64,000 nucleotides of DNA from Bradyrhizobium liaoningense (GTDB lineage: Bacteria > Pseudomonadota > Alphaproteobacteria > Rhizobiales > Xanthobacteraceae): assembly GCF_018130825.1 (NCBI RefSeq), contig NZ_JAFCJS010000008.1, positions 62,001 to 126,000 on the forward strand, written 5' to 3'. Both the position numbers and the translations under genes were made by a program. The notes beneath the pieces are model-generated. The model did not search any database, was not told where the DNA came from, and saw nothing but the letters and a program-made list of their open reading frames with translations. Positions 42,181-50,728 of the stretch are shown here, in pieces. Every line of letters begins with the position of its first letter. Positions within the stretch are counted from its first letter, which is position 1.

Positions 42181-43797
42181 ATGCCTGCTTCAATCATCCT
42201 GTCGAACCTGTCGCTGTCTACGCCTGACGGCCGTCCTCTTCTCTCCAATATCGATCTGACATTCGCCGCCGAGCGGATTGGTCTCGTTGGCCGCAATGGC
42301 GTCGGCAAGACGACGTTGCTCGCGTCGATCTCAGGGGAACATGTCCCCCAATCCGGACGCGTTCTGGTCAACGGCACCATCGGCCTGCTGCGCCAGGACG
42401 TGCAGATCCTCAACGGCGCGACCGTGGCCGATCTGTTCGGTGTGCGGCCAGCGCTGGAGTTGCTGCGCCGCGCGGAGCGGGGCGACGCCTCCGCCGACGA
42501 CATCCCCGCGATCGACTGGACGCTCGAAGCGCGACTGGAGGCGGCGCTGGCGCGCGTCGGGTTCGATCTGGCTCCCGAGACAGAGCTGTCCTGCCTGTCC
42601 GGTGGCCAGATCACGCGGGTTCGCCTCGCTGCGCTGGTATTCGCCGAGCCGGACTTTCTCCTGCTGGACGAGCCCACCAACAATCTCGACCGCGACGGAC
42701 GCAAGGCGGTGACCGATCTCCTCGCCGCCTGGCGCGGCGGGGCGATCGTGGTCAGCCACGATCGGGATCTGCTCGAAACGATGGATGCGATGGTCGAGCT
42801 GACGTCGCTCGGCGCCACGCGATACGGCGGCAACTGGAGCAGCTATCGCGCACAAAAAGCCGTCGAGCTCGCGGCCGTGAGGCACGACCTCGCGCACGCC
42901 GAAAGGCGCCTGTCCGAGATCGATGGCAAGGCGCAGGAGGCCGCAGAAAGGAAAGCGCGCAAGGACAGCGGCGGCCGGAAGAAGCGCGCCAAGGGCGACA
43001 TGCCGCGCATCCTCGCCGGCGCCCGCAGGGATCGCAGCGAAGACACCGGCGGCAAGGCTGCACTGATCGCCGAGCGGCGGCGTGCGGAGGCCCTCGAGGC
43101 CGTCGACACGGCGCGCCGGCGCATCGAGATTCTCCAGCCGCTGTCGGTCAAGCTGCCCGCGACGGGCCTGCCGGCGGGCAGGGAGGTGCTTTCACTGGAC
43201 CGGATCAGCGCCGGCTATCGTCCGGAGCGGCCGGTCTTGCGCGATCTCTCGCTTGCGATCGTCGGAGCGGAACGGGTCGCGCTGGTCGGCCCGAATGGGT
43301 CCGGCAAGACGACGCTGCTGAAACTCGTTGCGGGCGAGCTGCGCCCGCTTGCGGGCACCGTGAGGGTCAGGCCGGACTTCGCCCTGTTCGACCAGAAGGT
43401 CAGCCTGCTCGAGCCTGAGATCTCGATCCTGGAGAATTTTGGACGTCTCAATCCCAAGGCGGGCGCGAATGAATGCCATGCTGCGCTGGCGCGGTTCATG
43501 TTCCGCGCCGATGCCGCCTTGCAGATCGTCGGACGTCTCAGCGGCGGGCAGATGTTTCGCGCCGGCCTTGCCTGTGTGCTGGGCGGGCAAACGCCGCCGT
43601 CTCTGCTGATCCTGGACGAGCCGACCAACCATCTGGACATCGAGTCCATCGAGGCCGTTGAATCGGGCTTGAGAGCTTATGACGGCGCGTTGCTTGTCGT
43701 CAGTCATGACGAGGCATTCTTGCAGGCGATCGGGATTACGCGGCGATTCGATCTCGCCGGCGAACGTGATTCCAGAGGCCCGTCATTCGAACAATAA
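42181..43797 (+). CDS. ABC-F family ATPase
   Basis: A 538-residue soluble protein with two ABC domains and no membrane part. Domain 1: Walker A VGRNGVGKTTLL (about 33-44), signature LSGGQITRVRLAALVF, Walker B LLLDEPTNNLDRDG. A long charged linker follows (about 235-330, lysine- and arginine-rich with a GGRKKRAKGD stretch). Domain 2: Walker A VGPNGSGKTTLLKL, signature LSGGQMFRAGLACVLGG, Walker B LLILDEPTNHLDIES. ABC-F proteins act on ribosomes in translation quality control or antibiotic protection; which applies here is open. The ATG at 42181 fits the family N-terminus. Its stop overlaps the U-tract of the convergent dctA terminator. Confidence 0.92.
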   Translation: MPASIILSNLSLSTPDGRPLLSNIDLTFAAERIGLVGRNGVGKTTLLASISGEHVPQSGRVLVNGTIGLLRQDVQILNGATVADLFGVRPALELLRRAERGDASADDIPAIDWTLEARLEAALARVGFDLAPETELSCLSGGQITRVRLAALVFAEPDFLLLDEPTNNLDRDGRKAVTDLLAAWRGGAIVVSHDRDLLETMDAMVELTSLGATRYGGNWSSYRAQKAVELAAVRHDLAHAERRLSEIDGKAQEAAERKARKDSGGRKKRAKGDMPRILAGARRDRSEDTGGKAALIAERRRAEALEAVDTARRRIEILQPLSVKLPATGLPAGREVLSLDRISAGYRPERPVLRDLSLAIVGAERVALVGPNGSGKTTLLKLVAGELRPLAGTVRVRPDFALFDQKVSLLEPEISILENFGRLNPKAGANECHAALARFMFRADAALQIVGRLSGGQMFRAGLACVLGGQTPPSLLILDEPTNHLDIESIEAVESGLRAYDGALLVVSHDEAFLQAIGITRRFDLAGERDSRGPSFEQ

Positions 43798-43828
43798 AAA
43801 CCCGACGCCCTGCCCCCAGCGCGTCGGG
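43796..43828 (-). terminator. Rho-independent terminator of dctA
   Basis: Read on the minus strand, an eight-base stem CCCGACGC/GCGTCGGG (43821-43828 and 43801-43808) with a 12-base loop is followed directly by five U residues and UAUUG. It lies about 110 bases after the dctA stop codon. On the plus strand the stem is followed by A residues, so it does not terminate the ABC-F gene well. Confidence 0.8.
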
Positions 43829-43937
43829 TGGAAAAAATGAGTATCAATCAGTGATCCCAACGCCACTGTTGTGACGTGTGCTGCGCCAAATTTCTACTCC
43901 GGGAAACTACCGCGGTCGGAACCGGCGTGCTGCGGCC

Positions 43938-45266
43938 TCACGCGTTGCCGCCCGGTTCCAGCGCTTCGCCGATCTCCAGCGGATGCGCCATGGTCTCGTG
44001 CAGCGCCTCGCGGTCGAGCTCGCCTTCGGAGATGCTGATGACGACGCAGGCGACGCCATTGCCGATCAGATTGGTCAGCGCACGGCACTCGCTCATGAAC
44101 TTGTCGATGCCGACCAGGATCGCGATGGACTGGATCGGGATATCAGGCACGATCGACAGCGTCGCGGCGAGCGTGATGAAGCCGGCGCCGGTCACGCCCG
44201 AGGCGCCCTTCGAGGTGATCATGGCGATGCCCAAAATGCCGAGCTCCTGCCAGATGGTCAGATGCGTATTGGTCGCCTGCGCCAAAAACAGCGTCGCCAG
44301 CGTCATGTAGATGTTGGTGCCGTCGAGGTTGAAGCTGTAGCCGGTCGGGATGACGAGGCCGACCACCGAGCGCGAGGCGCCGAGATGCTCCATCTTCTGG
44401 ATCATCTGCGGCAGCACCGTCTCCGAGGACGAGGTGCCGAGCACGATCAGGAGCTCGTCCTTGATATAGGCGATGAAGCGCAGGATCGAGAAGCCGGCGA
44501 GCCGCGCGATCGCACCTAACACGATCAGCACGAACAGGATGCTGGTCAGATAGAACGTGCCGATCAGGGCGGCGAGGTTGAGCAGCGAGCCGAGGCCGTA
44601 GGCGCCGACGGTGAACGCCATCGCGCCGAAGGCGCCGATTGGCGCCACCCGCACGATGATGCGGATGATGCCGAAGAACATCTTGGCCGCCTTGTCGATC
44701 GCCTCCGCAATGGGCTCGCCGGCCTTGCCGAGGAAGGCGATGGCGAAGCCGGAGAGGATCGAGATCAGCAGCACCTGGAGCAGGTCGCCGCGCGCAATCG
44801 CGCCGAGATAGCTGTCGGGGATGATCGCCATCAGATGGGCGACGATGCCCTCTTCCTTGGCCTTGGTGACATAGGTCGCGACCGAGTTCGGGTCGATCGT
44901 GGCCGGATCGATGTTGAAGCCGTGTCCGGGCTGGAGAATCTCGCCGACCAGCAGGCCGACCGCGAGCGCGACAGTCGAGACCGTCTCGAAATAGATCAGC
45001 GACTTCAGCCCGACCCGGCCGACACGCTTGAGGTCGCCCATCGAGGAGATGCCGTGCACAACGGTGCAGAAGATGACCGGCGCGATCATCATCTTGATCA
45101 GCGCGATGAAGCCGTCGCCGAGCGGCTTCAAGGCCTTGCCGAGATTGGGATAGAAATAGCCGATGAGCACGCCGAGCACGATCGCGATCAGCACCTGGAC
45201 GTAAAGGATCTTGTACCAGGGCTGGTGCCGGCGATGGACGGCTGGCTGGATCGCAATCTGTGTCAT
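43938..45266 (-). CDS. dctA: C4-dicarboxylate:cation symporter DctA
   Basis: Inner-membrane importer for succinate, fumarate and malate. The 442 residues start MTQIAIQPAVHRRHQPWYKI; the longer frame upstream has no support. Hydrophobic helices with LIKMMIAPVIFCTVVHGI, the serine-rich hairpin LGTSSSETVLPQMIQKM (about 274-290), VIPTGYSFNLDGTNIYMTLATLF and ITSKGASGVTGAGFITLAATL are signature parts of the DAACS/GltP fold. The single gene has its own terminator. In rhizobia dctA is often under DctBD and sigma-54, but no such regulator genes or clear -24/-12 site were seen here. Confidence 0.94.
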   Translation of the reverse strand: MTQIAIQPAVHRRHQPWYKILYVQVLIAIVLGVLIGYFYPNLGKALKPLGDGFIALIKMMIAPVIFCTVVHGISSMGDLKRVGRVGLKSLIYFETVSTVALAVGLLVGEILQPGHGFNIDPATIDPNSVATYVTKAKEEGIVAHLMAIIPDSYLGAIARGDLLQVLLISILSGFAIAFLGKAGEPIAEAIDKAAKMFFGIIRIIVRVAPIGAFGAMAFTVGAYGLGSLLNLAALIGTFYLTSILFVLIVLGAIARLAGFSILRFIAYIKDELLIVLGTSSSETVLPQMIQKMEHLGASRSVVGLVIPTGYSFNLDGTNIYMTLATLFLAQATNTHLTIWQELGILGIAMITSKGASGVTGAGFITLAATLSIVPDIPIQSIAILVGIDKFMSECRALTNLIGNGVACVVISISEGELDREALHETMAHPLEIGEALEPGGNA

Positions 45267-45295
45267 AAAGTGAGCCCTGGAACGTATCGATCTTG

Positions 45296-45311
45296 CATGA
45301 TTTGCATCATG
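45296..45311. promoter_or_regulatory. 16-bp palindrome in the dctA / NCS2 permease divergent promoter region
   Basis: CATGAT-TTGC-ATCATG is a perfect inverted repeat 30 bases upstream of the dctA start and 81 bases upstream of the permease start. It is a plausible operator for a dimeric regulator controlling one or both genes. No known consensus could be assigned. Confidence 0.4.
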
Positions 45312-45391
45312 TGATGGGCGCCGCAGAAGCGACAATCACATTTTTGTCGGATCGCACGAACATCGATCGCTGCACCGCAACTGGGGGGAAC

Positions 45392-46711
45392 ATGACGATC
45401 GCATCAGGCTCGGACGAGCAGGCACAGGGCTATTTTCCGCGTTGGAAGCTCAAGACCTCGGGCGTGATCATGCCGGAGGAGCGGCTGTCATGGGGCCAGA
45501 CCATCGTCTCAGGTCTGCAGCATTGCGTCGCGATGTCCGGCTCGACGATCATCGCGCCGCTGCTGATGGGATTCGATCCCAATGTTGCGGTCCTTTTCTC
45601 CGGCGTCGGCACGCTGATCTTCTTCGTCATCGTCGCGGGGCGCGTGCCGAGCTATCTCGGTTCGAGCTTCGCCTTCATTGCCGTCGTCATCGCTGCGACC
45701 GGCTATGCCGGACAGGGGCCGAACCCGAATCTCTCCGTCGCGCTCGGCGGCATCGTCGGCGCCGGCGTGCTGTACGGCCTGATTTCGCTGATCGTGATGT
45801 GGTCCGGTGTCGGCTGGATCGAGAGGCTGCTGCCGCCGGCCGTCACCGGTGCTGTGGTCGCCGCGATCGGCCTCAATCTCGCGCCCGTGGCGGTCAAGGC
45901 GGTGAGCGCCAATGCGTTCGACACCTGGATCGGGCTCGCGACCGTGCTGATGATCGGCGTGGTCGCCGTTGCAGCGCCGGGCCTGTGGCGCCGCCTGCCG
46001 ATCATCCTCGGCGCGATCGGCGGATATCTCCTGTACCTGCTGTTCGCGAACGGCCTCGGCTTTGGCAAGCCGGTCGACTTCGCCCAGCTCTCGGCTGCGC
46101 CGTGGTTCGGCCTGCCGAATTTCACCACGCCGACCTTTCAGGCTGATGCAATCTTTCTGATTGCGCCGGTCGCGGTCATTCTGGTCGCCGAGAACCTCGG
46201 GCACATCAAGGCCGTCGGCGCCATGACGGGCCGCAGCCTCGACGCCTATCTCGGCCGCGCTTTGTTCGCCGACAGCCTCGCGACCATCGTGGCGGCCTGC
46301 GGCGGTGGCACCGGCGTCACCACCTATGCCGAGAACATCGGCGTCATGGCGGCGACGAAGGTCTATTCGACCCTGCTGTTTGCTTTCGCGGCCACGGTGT
46401 CGATCCTGCTCGGCTTCTCGCCGAAATTCGGCGCGCTGATCCTGTCGATCCCGGGTCCCGTCATCGGCGGCCTCTCCATCGTGCTGTTCGGATTGATCGC
46501 GGCAATGGCAGGCAGGATCTGGGTCGAGAACAAGGTCGACTTCGCAAATCCTGCGAACCTCATCACCGTCGCCGTGGCGCTGACCGCGGGCGCGGGCGAT
46601 CTCACGCTCAAATTCGGTGCGTTCACGATCGGCGGGATCGGCACCGCGACGTTCGGCGCCATCATCCTCTACCAGATCCTGACCTCGCCGCTGGCGCGGC
46701 GCGCGGAGTGA
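45392..46711 (+). CDS. NCS2 family uracil/xanthine permease
   Basis: A 439-residue membrane protein with about 12-14 hydrophobic helices. It contains LSWGQTIVSGLQHCVAMSGSTIIAPLLMG (NCS2 N-terminal block, about 28-56), PSYLGSSFAFIAVV, the carboxylate motif VAENLGHIKAVGAMTGR near 266-282, and GGTGVTTYAENIGVMAATKVYS near 307-328. UraA and xanthine/urate carriers share this layout, and substrate assignment between pyrimidine and purine is uncertain. GGGGGGAA precedes the chosen ATG. It is divergent from dctA; the next gene is a dehydrogenase. Confidence 0.9.
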   Translation: MTIASGSDEQAQGYFPRWKLKTSGVIMPEERLSWGQTIVSGLQHCVAMSGSTIIAPLLMGFDPNVAVLFSGVGTLIFFVIVAGRVPSYLGSSFAFIAVVIAATGYAGQGPNPNLSVALGGIVGAGVLYGLISLIVMWSGVGWIERLLPPAVTGAVVAAIGLNLAPVAVKAVSANAFDTWIGLATVLMIGVVAVAAPGLWRRLPIILGAIGGYLLYLLFANGLGFGKPVDFAQLSAAPWFGLPNFTTPTFQADAIFLIAPVAVILVAENLGHIKAVGAMTGRSLDAYLGRALFADSLATIVAACGGGTGVTTYAENIGVMAATKVYSTLLFAFAATVSILLGFSPKFGALILSIPGPVIGGLSIVLFGLIAAMAGRIWVENKVDFANPANLITVAVALTAGAGDLTLKFGAFTIGGIGTATFGAIILYQILTSPLARRAE

Positions 46712-46784
46712 ATCCCAGCAATGCGCGGAAGGGATGGAACAAAAAGCCGGTTCCATCCATGATGACGCATCCCGGAGAGAACAC

Positions 46785-47621
46785 ATGCCGCAAACCGAAC
46801 GCTCAACCTCCTTTCCCTCGCGCCTCGTCGGTCAATACGCGCTGGTGACCGGCGCCTCGCAAGGCATCGGCCGCGCCGTCGCCATCCGCCTGGCGCAGGA
46901 AGGCGCGACCGTCGCCATCAACTATTTTGATCATCCCGGAAGGGCCGAAGAGACGCTCGCCCTGGCGCAGACGGCGTCGAGCGATCGCGGGCATGGCAGG
47001 CTCGACCATGTCATTGTCAAGGCCGACGTCGGCAACGAGCAGGACATCGCCGCGATGTTCGAGACGATCCTGGCGCGCTGGAAGCGCCTCGATTGTCTCG
47101 TCAACAATGCCGGCTTCCAGCGGGAATCGCCGAGCGATGCGCTCGATGTCGAAACCTATCGCCGCATCATCGACGTCAATCTGAATGGCGCCGTGCTCTG
47201 CGCGCAGAAGGCGCTGGCGCACTTCGTCGCGCGCGGCGGAGGCGGCAGCATCATCAACTGCTCCAGCGTCCATCAGATCATCCCGAAACCCGGCTATCTC
47301 GCTTATTCCATCAGCAAGAGCGGAATGGCCGGTCTGACGCGGACGCTGGCGCTGGAGTTCGCCGGTCGCGGCATCCGCGTCAACGCGGTCGGTCCCGGCG
47401 CGATCGACACCCCGATCAATGCGGCCTGGACCGGTGATCCCGAAAAGCGCGGCGTCGTCACCAGCCACATTCCACTCGGCCGCGTCGGCACGCCGGAGGA
47501 GATCGCCGCCGTGTTCGCCTTCCTCGCCTCGGATGACGCGAGCTACATCACCGGGCAGACCATCTACGCCTGCGGAGGCGTGACGTTGTTTCCGGAGTTT
47601 CGCGAGAACTGGGCGAGCTGA
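46785..47621 (+). CDS. short-chain dehydrogenase/reductase (glucose 1-dehydrogenase-like)
   Basis: A 278-residue NAD(P)-dependent SDR. Cofactor motif TGASQGIGRAVAIRLAQEGA (about 21-40), NNAGFQRESPSD near 100, catalytic Ser in INCSSVHQIIPKPGYLAYSISKSGM with the YxxxK pair (Y166/K170 region), and RVNAVGPGAIDTPIN near 204-218. These agree with glucose 1-dehydrogenase/classical SDR sequences, but SDR substrates are hard to infer. GGAGAGA sits upstream of the ATG at 46785. No obvious pathway neighbour. Confidence 0.88.
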   Translation: MPQTERSTSFPSRLVGQYALVTGASQGIGRAVAIRLAQEGATVAINYFDHPGRAEETLALAQTASSDRGHGRLDHVIVKADVGNEQDIAAMFETILARWKRLDCLVNNAGFQRESPSDALDVETYRRIIDVNLNGAVLCAQKALAHFVARGGGGSIINCSSVHQIIPKPGYLAYSISKSGMAGLTRTLALEFAGRGIRVNAVGPGAIDTPINAAWTGDPEKRGVVTSHIPLGRVGTPEEIAAVFAFLASDDASYITGQTIYACGGVTLFPEFRENWAS

Positions 47622-47693
47622 CTCGGGCCGCCCCGGGCGGGGCCCGTGCGGGGCATCTGGCAGAATCCGCCGGCGCAGACTACATGATGCGCC

Positions 47694-48500
47694 ATGGCAG
47701 ATTCCCCACTTCAGGATTTCGTCGGCCGGCACGAAAGCCTGTTCGTGCTGACCGGCGCCGGCTGCAGCACCAATTCGGGCATTCCCGACTACCGCGATAG
47801 TCACGGCAATTGGAAGCGGACCCAGCCGGTCAATTTCCAGGCCTTCATGACCGAGGAGCACACGCGCCAGCGCTATTGGGCGCGCAGCCTGATCGGCTGG
47901 CGGCGGTTCGGCCAGGCGAAGCCGAATGATGCGCACCGCGCGCTCGCTCGTCTGGAGGCGAACGGGCGCTGCGAGATGCTGCTGACCCAGAATGTCGACC
48001 GGCTGCATCAATCCGCCGGCCACCGGCAGGTCATCGATTTGCATGGCCGGCTCGATCTCGTCCGCTGCATGGGCTGCGGGGCGAAGACGCCGCGGAGCGA
48101 ATTCCAGGACACGCTCGGCCGCGCGAACGCGGAGTGGCTGACGCTCGATGCCGCCGATGCGCCTGATGGCGACGCCGATCTGGAGCACGCGGAGTTCTCG
48201 TCGTTCAAGGTACCAGCTTGCGCAGCCTGCGGCGGCATTCTCAAGCCCGACGTGGTGTTCTTCGGCGAGAACGTGCCGCGCGACGTGGTCGCCACGGCGC
48301 AGGACCATCTGTCGCAGGCCGACGCCATGCTGATCGTCGGCTCGTCATTGATGGTCTATTCCGGATTCCGCTTCGTGCAGGCGGCCGCGAAACGGCAGAT
48401 TCCGATCGCCGCGGTCAATCTCGGACGCACCCGCGCCGACGATCTCCTGACGCTCAAGGTCGAGGAGCGCTGCGAAGCGGCGCTTGCATTCCTGCTCTGA
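47694..48500 (+). CDS. SIR2 family NAD-dependent protein deacetylase
   Basis: A 268-residue sirtuin that removes acyl groups from lysines using NAD+. NAD motif LTGAGCSTNSGIPDYRD (about 19-35), QNVDRLHQSAGH (99-110), catalytic H117 in DLHGRLDLVRC, zinc cysteines C125/C128 and C176/C179, and VVFFGENVP (187-195). Extra VGSSLMVYSG near 218 closes the pocket. Class II-like (SIRT4-type) features such as the ALARLEANGR region are suggestive only. It stands alone between the SDR gene and the hydantoinase operon. Confidence 0.93.
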   Translation: MADSPLQDFVGRHESLFVLTGAGCSTNSGIPDYRDSHGNWKRTQPVNFQAFMTEEHTRQRYWARSLIGWRRFGQAKPNDAHRALARLEANGRCEMLLTQNVDRLHQSAGHRQVIDLHGRLDLVRCMGCGAKTPRSEFQDTLGRANAEWLTLDAADAPDGDADLEHAEFSSFKVPACAACGGILKPDVVFFGENVPRDVVATAQDHLSQADAMLIVGSSLMVYSGFRFVQAAAKRQIPIAAVNLGRTRADDLLTLKVEERCEAALAFLL

Positions 48501-48641
48501 TCGCGCAGGCGGCGAACACGCCTTGCCTATTGCATAGGTGCCGCGCAGAATGGCCGGGCGCAGCGTTGTCCGCATGCCTCATGGCACGGAAATTGCTGCG
48601 TTTTTGGACCCTGTCTTGACGATCAGCACGGAGAATTTGGA

Positions 48642-50726
48642 ATGCTTGAGGGAGCCGAGGTGCGGCTTGCCGTGGATATCGGTGGCACGTTCACCGACAT
48701 CGTGCTGAACGTGGGCGAGGCGCGCAAGACGCGCAAGGTGTTGACCACGCCGCAGCGCCCCGAACAGGCCGTACTGGACGGCATGCGCCTCATTCTTGCC
48801 GATGCGCGCGCCCATATCAGCGACATCGACGTGTTTATTCACGGCACGACGCTCGCGACCAACGCGATCATCGAGCGGCGCGGCGCCAAGACGGCGCTGA
48901 TCGCGACCGACGGCTTTCGCGACGTGCTCGATATCGGCACCGAGAGCCGCTACGACCAGTACGATCTCTCGATCGACAAGCCGAAGCCGCTGGCGCCGCG
49001 CAGCCTCCGCTTTACCGTACCCGAGCGCATCGACGCTCACGGCGCCGTCCGCCTCCCGCTGGACGAGGCGGCGGTGCGCGCGCTCGCGCCGAAATTGCGC
49101 GAGCTGGGCGTCGAGAGCGTCGCGATCGCCTTCCTGCACTCCTATGCGAATCCCGAGCACGAGCGGCGGGCGGCGGCGATCATCGGTGAGGAGATGCCCG
49201 GGATTTCGGTGACGGTGTCATCGGCGGTGTGCCCGGAGATCCGCGAATATGAGCGCACCTCCACAGCGGTCGCCAACGCCTATGTGCAGCCGTTGATCGA
49301 CGGTTATCTCGCCCGCATGGCCGATGCCCTGCAGGTCGAGCAGTTTCGCGGTGCGATCTACCTCGTCACCTCAGGCGGCGGCGTCACCTCGATCGAGACG
49401 GCGCGGCGCTTTCCGGTGCGTCTCGTCGAATCCGGCCCTGCGGGCGGCGCCATCTTCGCGGCACAGATCGCGGCACGGTTAGGGGAGAGCAAGGTGCTTT
49501 CCTTCGACATGGGCGGCACCACGGCAAAAATCTGCCTGATCGAAAAATACCAACCCGAGACCTCGCGCGTGTTCGAGGTCGACCGCGCCGCGCGCTTCCT
49601 GAAAGGCTCCGGCCTGCCGGTGCGCATTCCCGTGATCGAGATGGTCGAGATCGGCGCGGGCGGCGGCTCGATCGCCCATGTCGACGCGATGAAGCGCGTC
49701 ACTGTCGGCCCGGAGAGCGCTTCGTCGGAGCCGGGACCCGCCTGTTACGGTCGCGGCGGCCAGCGTCCAGCCGTGACGGATGCGGACGTCGCGCTCGGCA
49801 TGATCGATCCTGATGCCTTTGCAGGCGGCACGATCAAGCTCGATCCGGAGCTGTCGAAGCAGGCGCTGCTGCGCGATGTCGGTGAGGCACTCGGCCTGTC
49901 GGCGGAGACTGCCGCCTATGCCGTGCATGAGGTCGTCTGCGAGAACATGGCGAGTGCGGCGCGCGTGCATGCGGTCGAGCGCGGCGCCATCGTCGGCCAG
50001 CACACGCTGATCGCCTTTGGCGGCGCCGCGCCGCTGCACGCGGCGCGCGTTGCCGAGAAGATCGGCGTCTCCCGCGTGATCGTGCCGTCGAATGCCGGCG
50101 TCGGCTCGGCGGTCGGATTTTTGGCGGCGCCCATCGCCTACGAGCTGGTGCGCAGCCGTCACGTCCGGCTCGACGATTTCGACACCAAGGCGGTCTCCGA
50201 CTTGCTTCAGGAGATGGCGAGTGAGGCGCGTGCGCTGGTCGAGCCCGGTGCAGCCGGTGCGCCCGTGCGCGAGCGCCGCGCCGCCTTCATGCGCTATGTC
50301 GGCCAGGGCCACGAGATCACCGTCGAACTGCCGAACCGGCCGCTGACTTCAGCCGATCTCGCCGGCTTGCGCCAGAAGTTCGAGACTGACTATTCGGCGA
50401 TGTTCGAGCGTCCGATCCCGGGTGCTGCGATCGAGGTGTTGAGCTGGTCGGTGCTCGCCACCACCGAGGCGCGCAATCCGCCTGCCGTCGCGTCCGTCGC
50501 GCGCAAGCCCGCGGCCAAGGCGTCCGGAAGCCGAAAATTCTTCGACGGCCGGGCCGGGGAAGTGATCGAGATCCCGCTCTATCGCCGTGAGGACATGGCG
50601 CCGGGCGCGACCATCGCGGGCCCCGCCATGATCGCGGAAGACGAGACCTCCACTTTTGTCTCGACCAGTTTCGACGCGCATATCGACGGTGCCGGCAGCA
50701 TCGTCATGGAACGAAAGGCGGCCTGA
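48642..50726 (+). CDS. hyuA: hydantoinase/oxoprolinase subunit A (HyuA)
   Basis: The ATP-binding subunit of an enzyme that opens hydantoins or 5-oxoproline at the cost of ATP. The 694 residues begin MLEGAEVRLAVDIGGTFTDI (phosphate-binding DIGGTFTDIVLN) and have IHGTTLATNAIIERRG near 68-83, the second phosphate motif LSFDMGGTTAKICLIEKY near 286-303, and EMVEIGAGGGSIAHVD near 331-346. It is two bases upstream of hyuB, so they form one complex. A complete TRAP transporter follows, which probably imports the substrate. Acetone carboxylase subunits are related, but the gene order favours a hydantoinase/oxoprolinase. Confidence 0.9.
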   Translation: MLEGAEVRLAVDIGGTFTDIVLNVGEARKTRKVLTTPQRPEQAVLDGMRLILADARAHISDIDVFIHGTTLATNAIIERRGAKTALIATDGFRDVLDIGTESRYDQYDLSIDKPKPLAPRSLRFTVPERIDAHGAVRLPLDEAAVRALAPKLRELGVESVAIAFLHSYANPEHERRAAAIIGEEMPGISVTVSSAVCPEIREYERTSTAVANAYVQPLIDGYLARMADALQVEQFRGAIYLVTSGGGVTSIETARRFPVRLVESGPAGGAIFAAQIAARLGESKVLSFDMGGTTAKICLIEKYQPETSRVFEVDRAARFLKGSGLPVRIPVIEMVEIGAGGGSIAHVDAMKRVTVGPESASSEPGPACYGRGGQRPAVTDADVALGMIDPDAFAGGTIKLDPELSKQALLRDVGEALGLSAETAAYAVHEVVCENMASAARVHAVERGAIVGQHTLIAFGGAAPLHAARVAEKIGVSRVIVPSNAGVGSAVGFLAAPIAYELVRSRHVRLDDFDTKAVSDLLQEMASEARALVEPGAAGAPVRERRAAFMRYVGQGHEITVELPNRPLTSADLAGLRQKFETDYSAMFERPIPGAAIEVLSWSVLATTEARNPPAVASVARKPAAKASGSRKFFDGRAGEVIEIPLYRREDMAPGATIAGPAMIAEDETSTFVSTSFDAHIDGAGSIVMERKAA

Positions 50727-50728
50727 TC

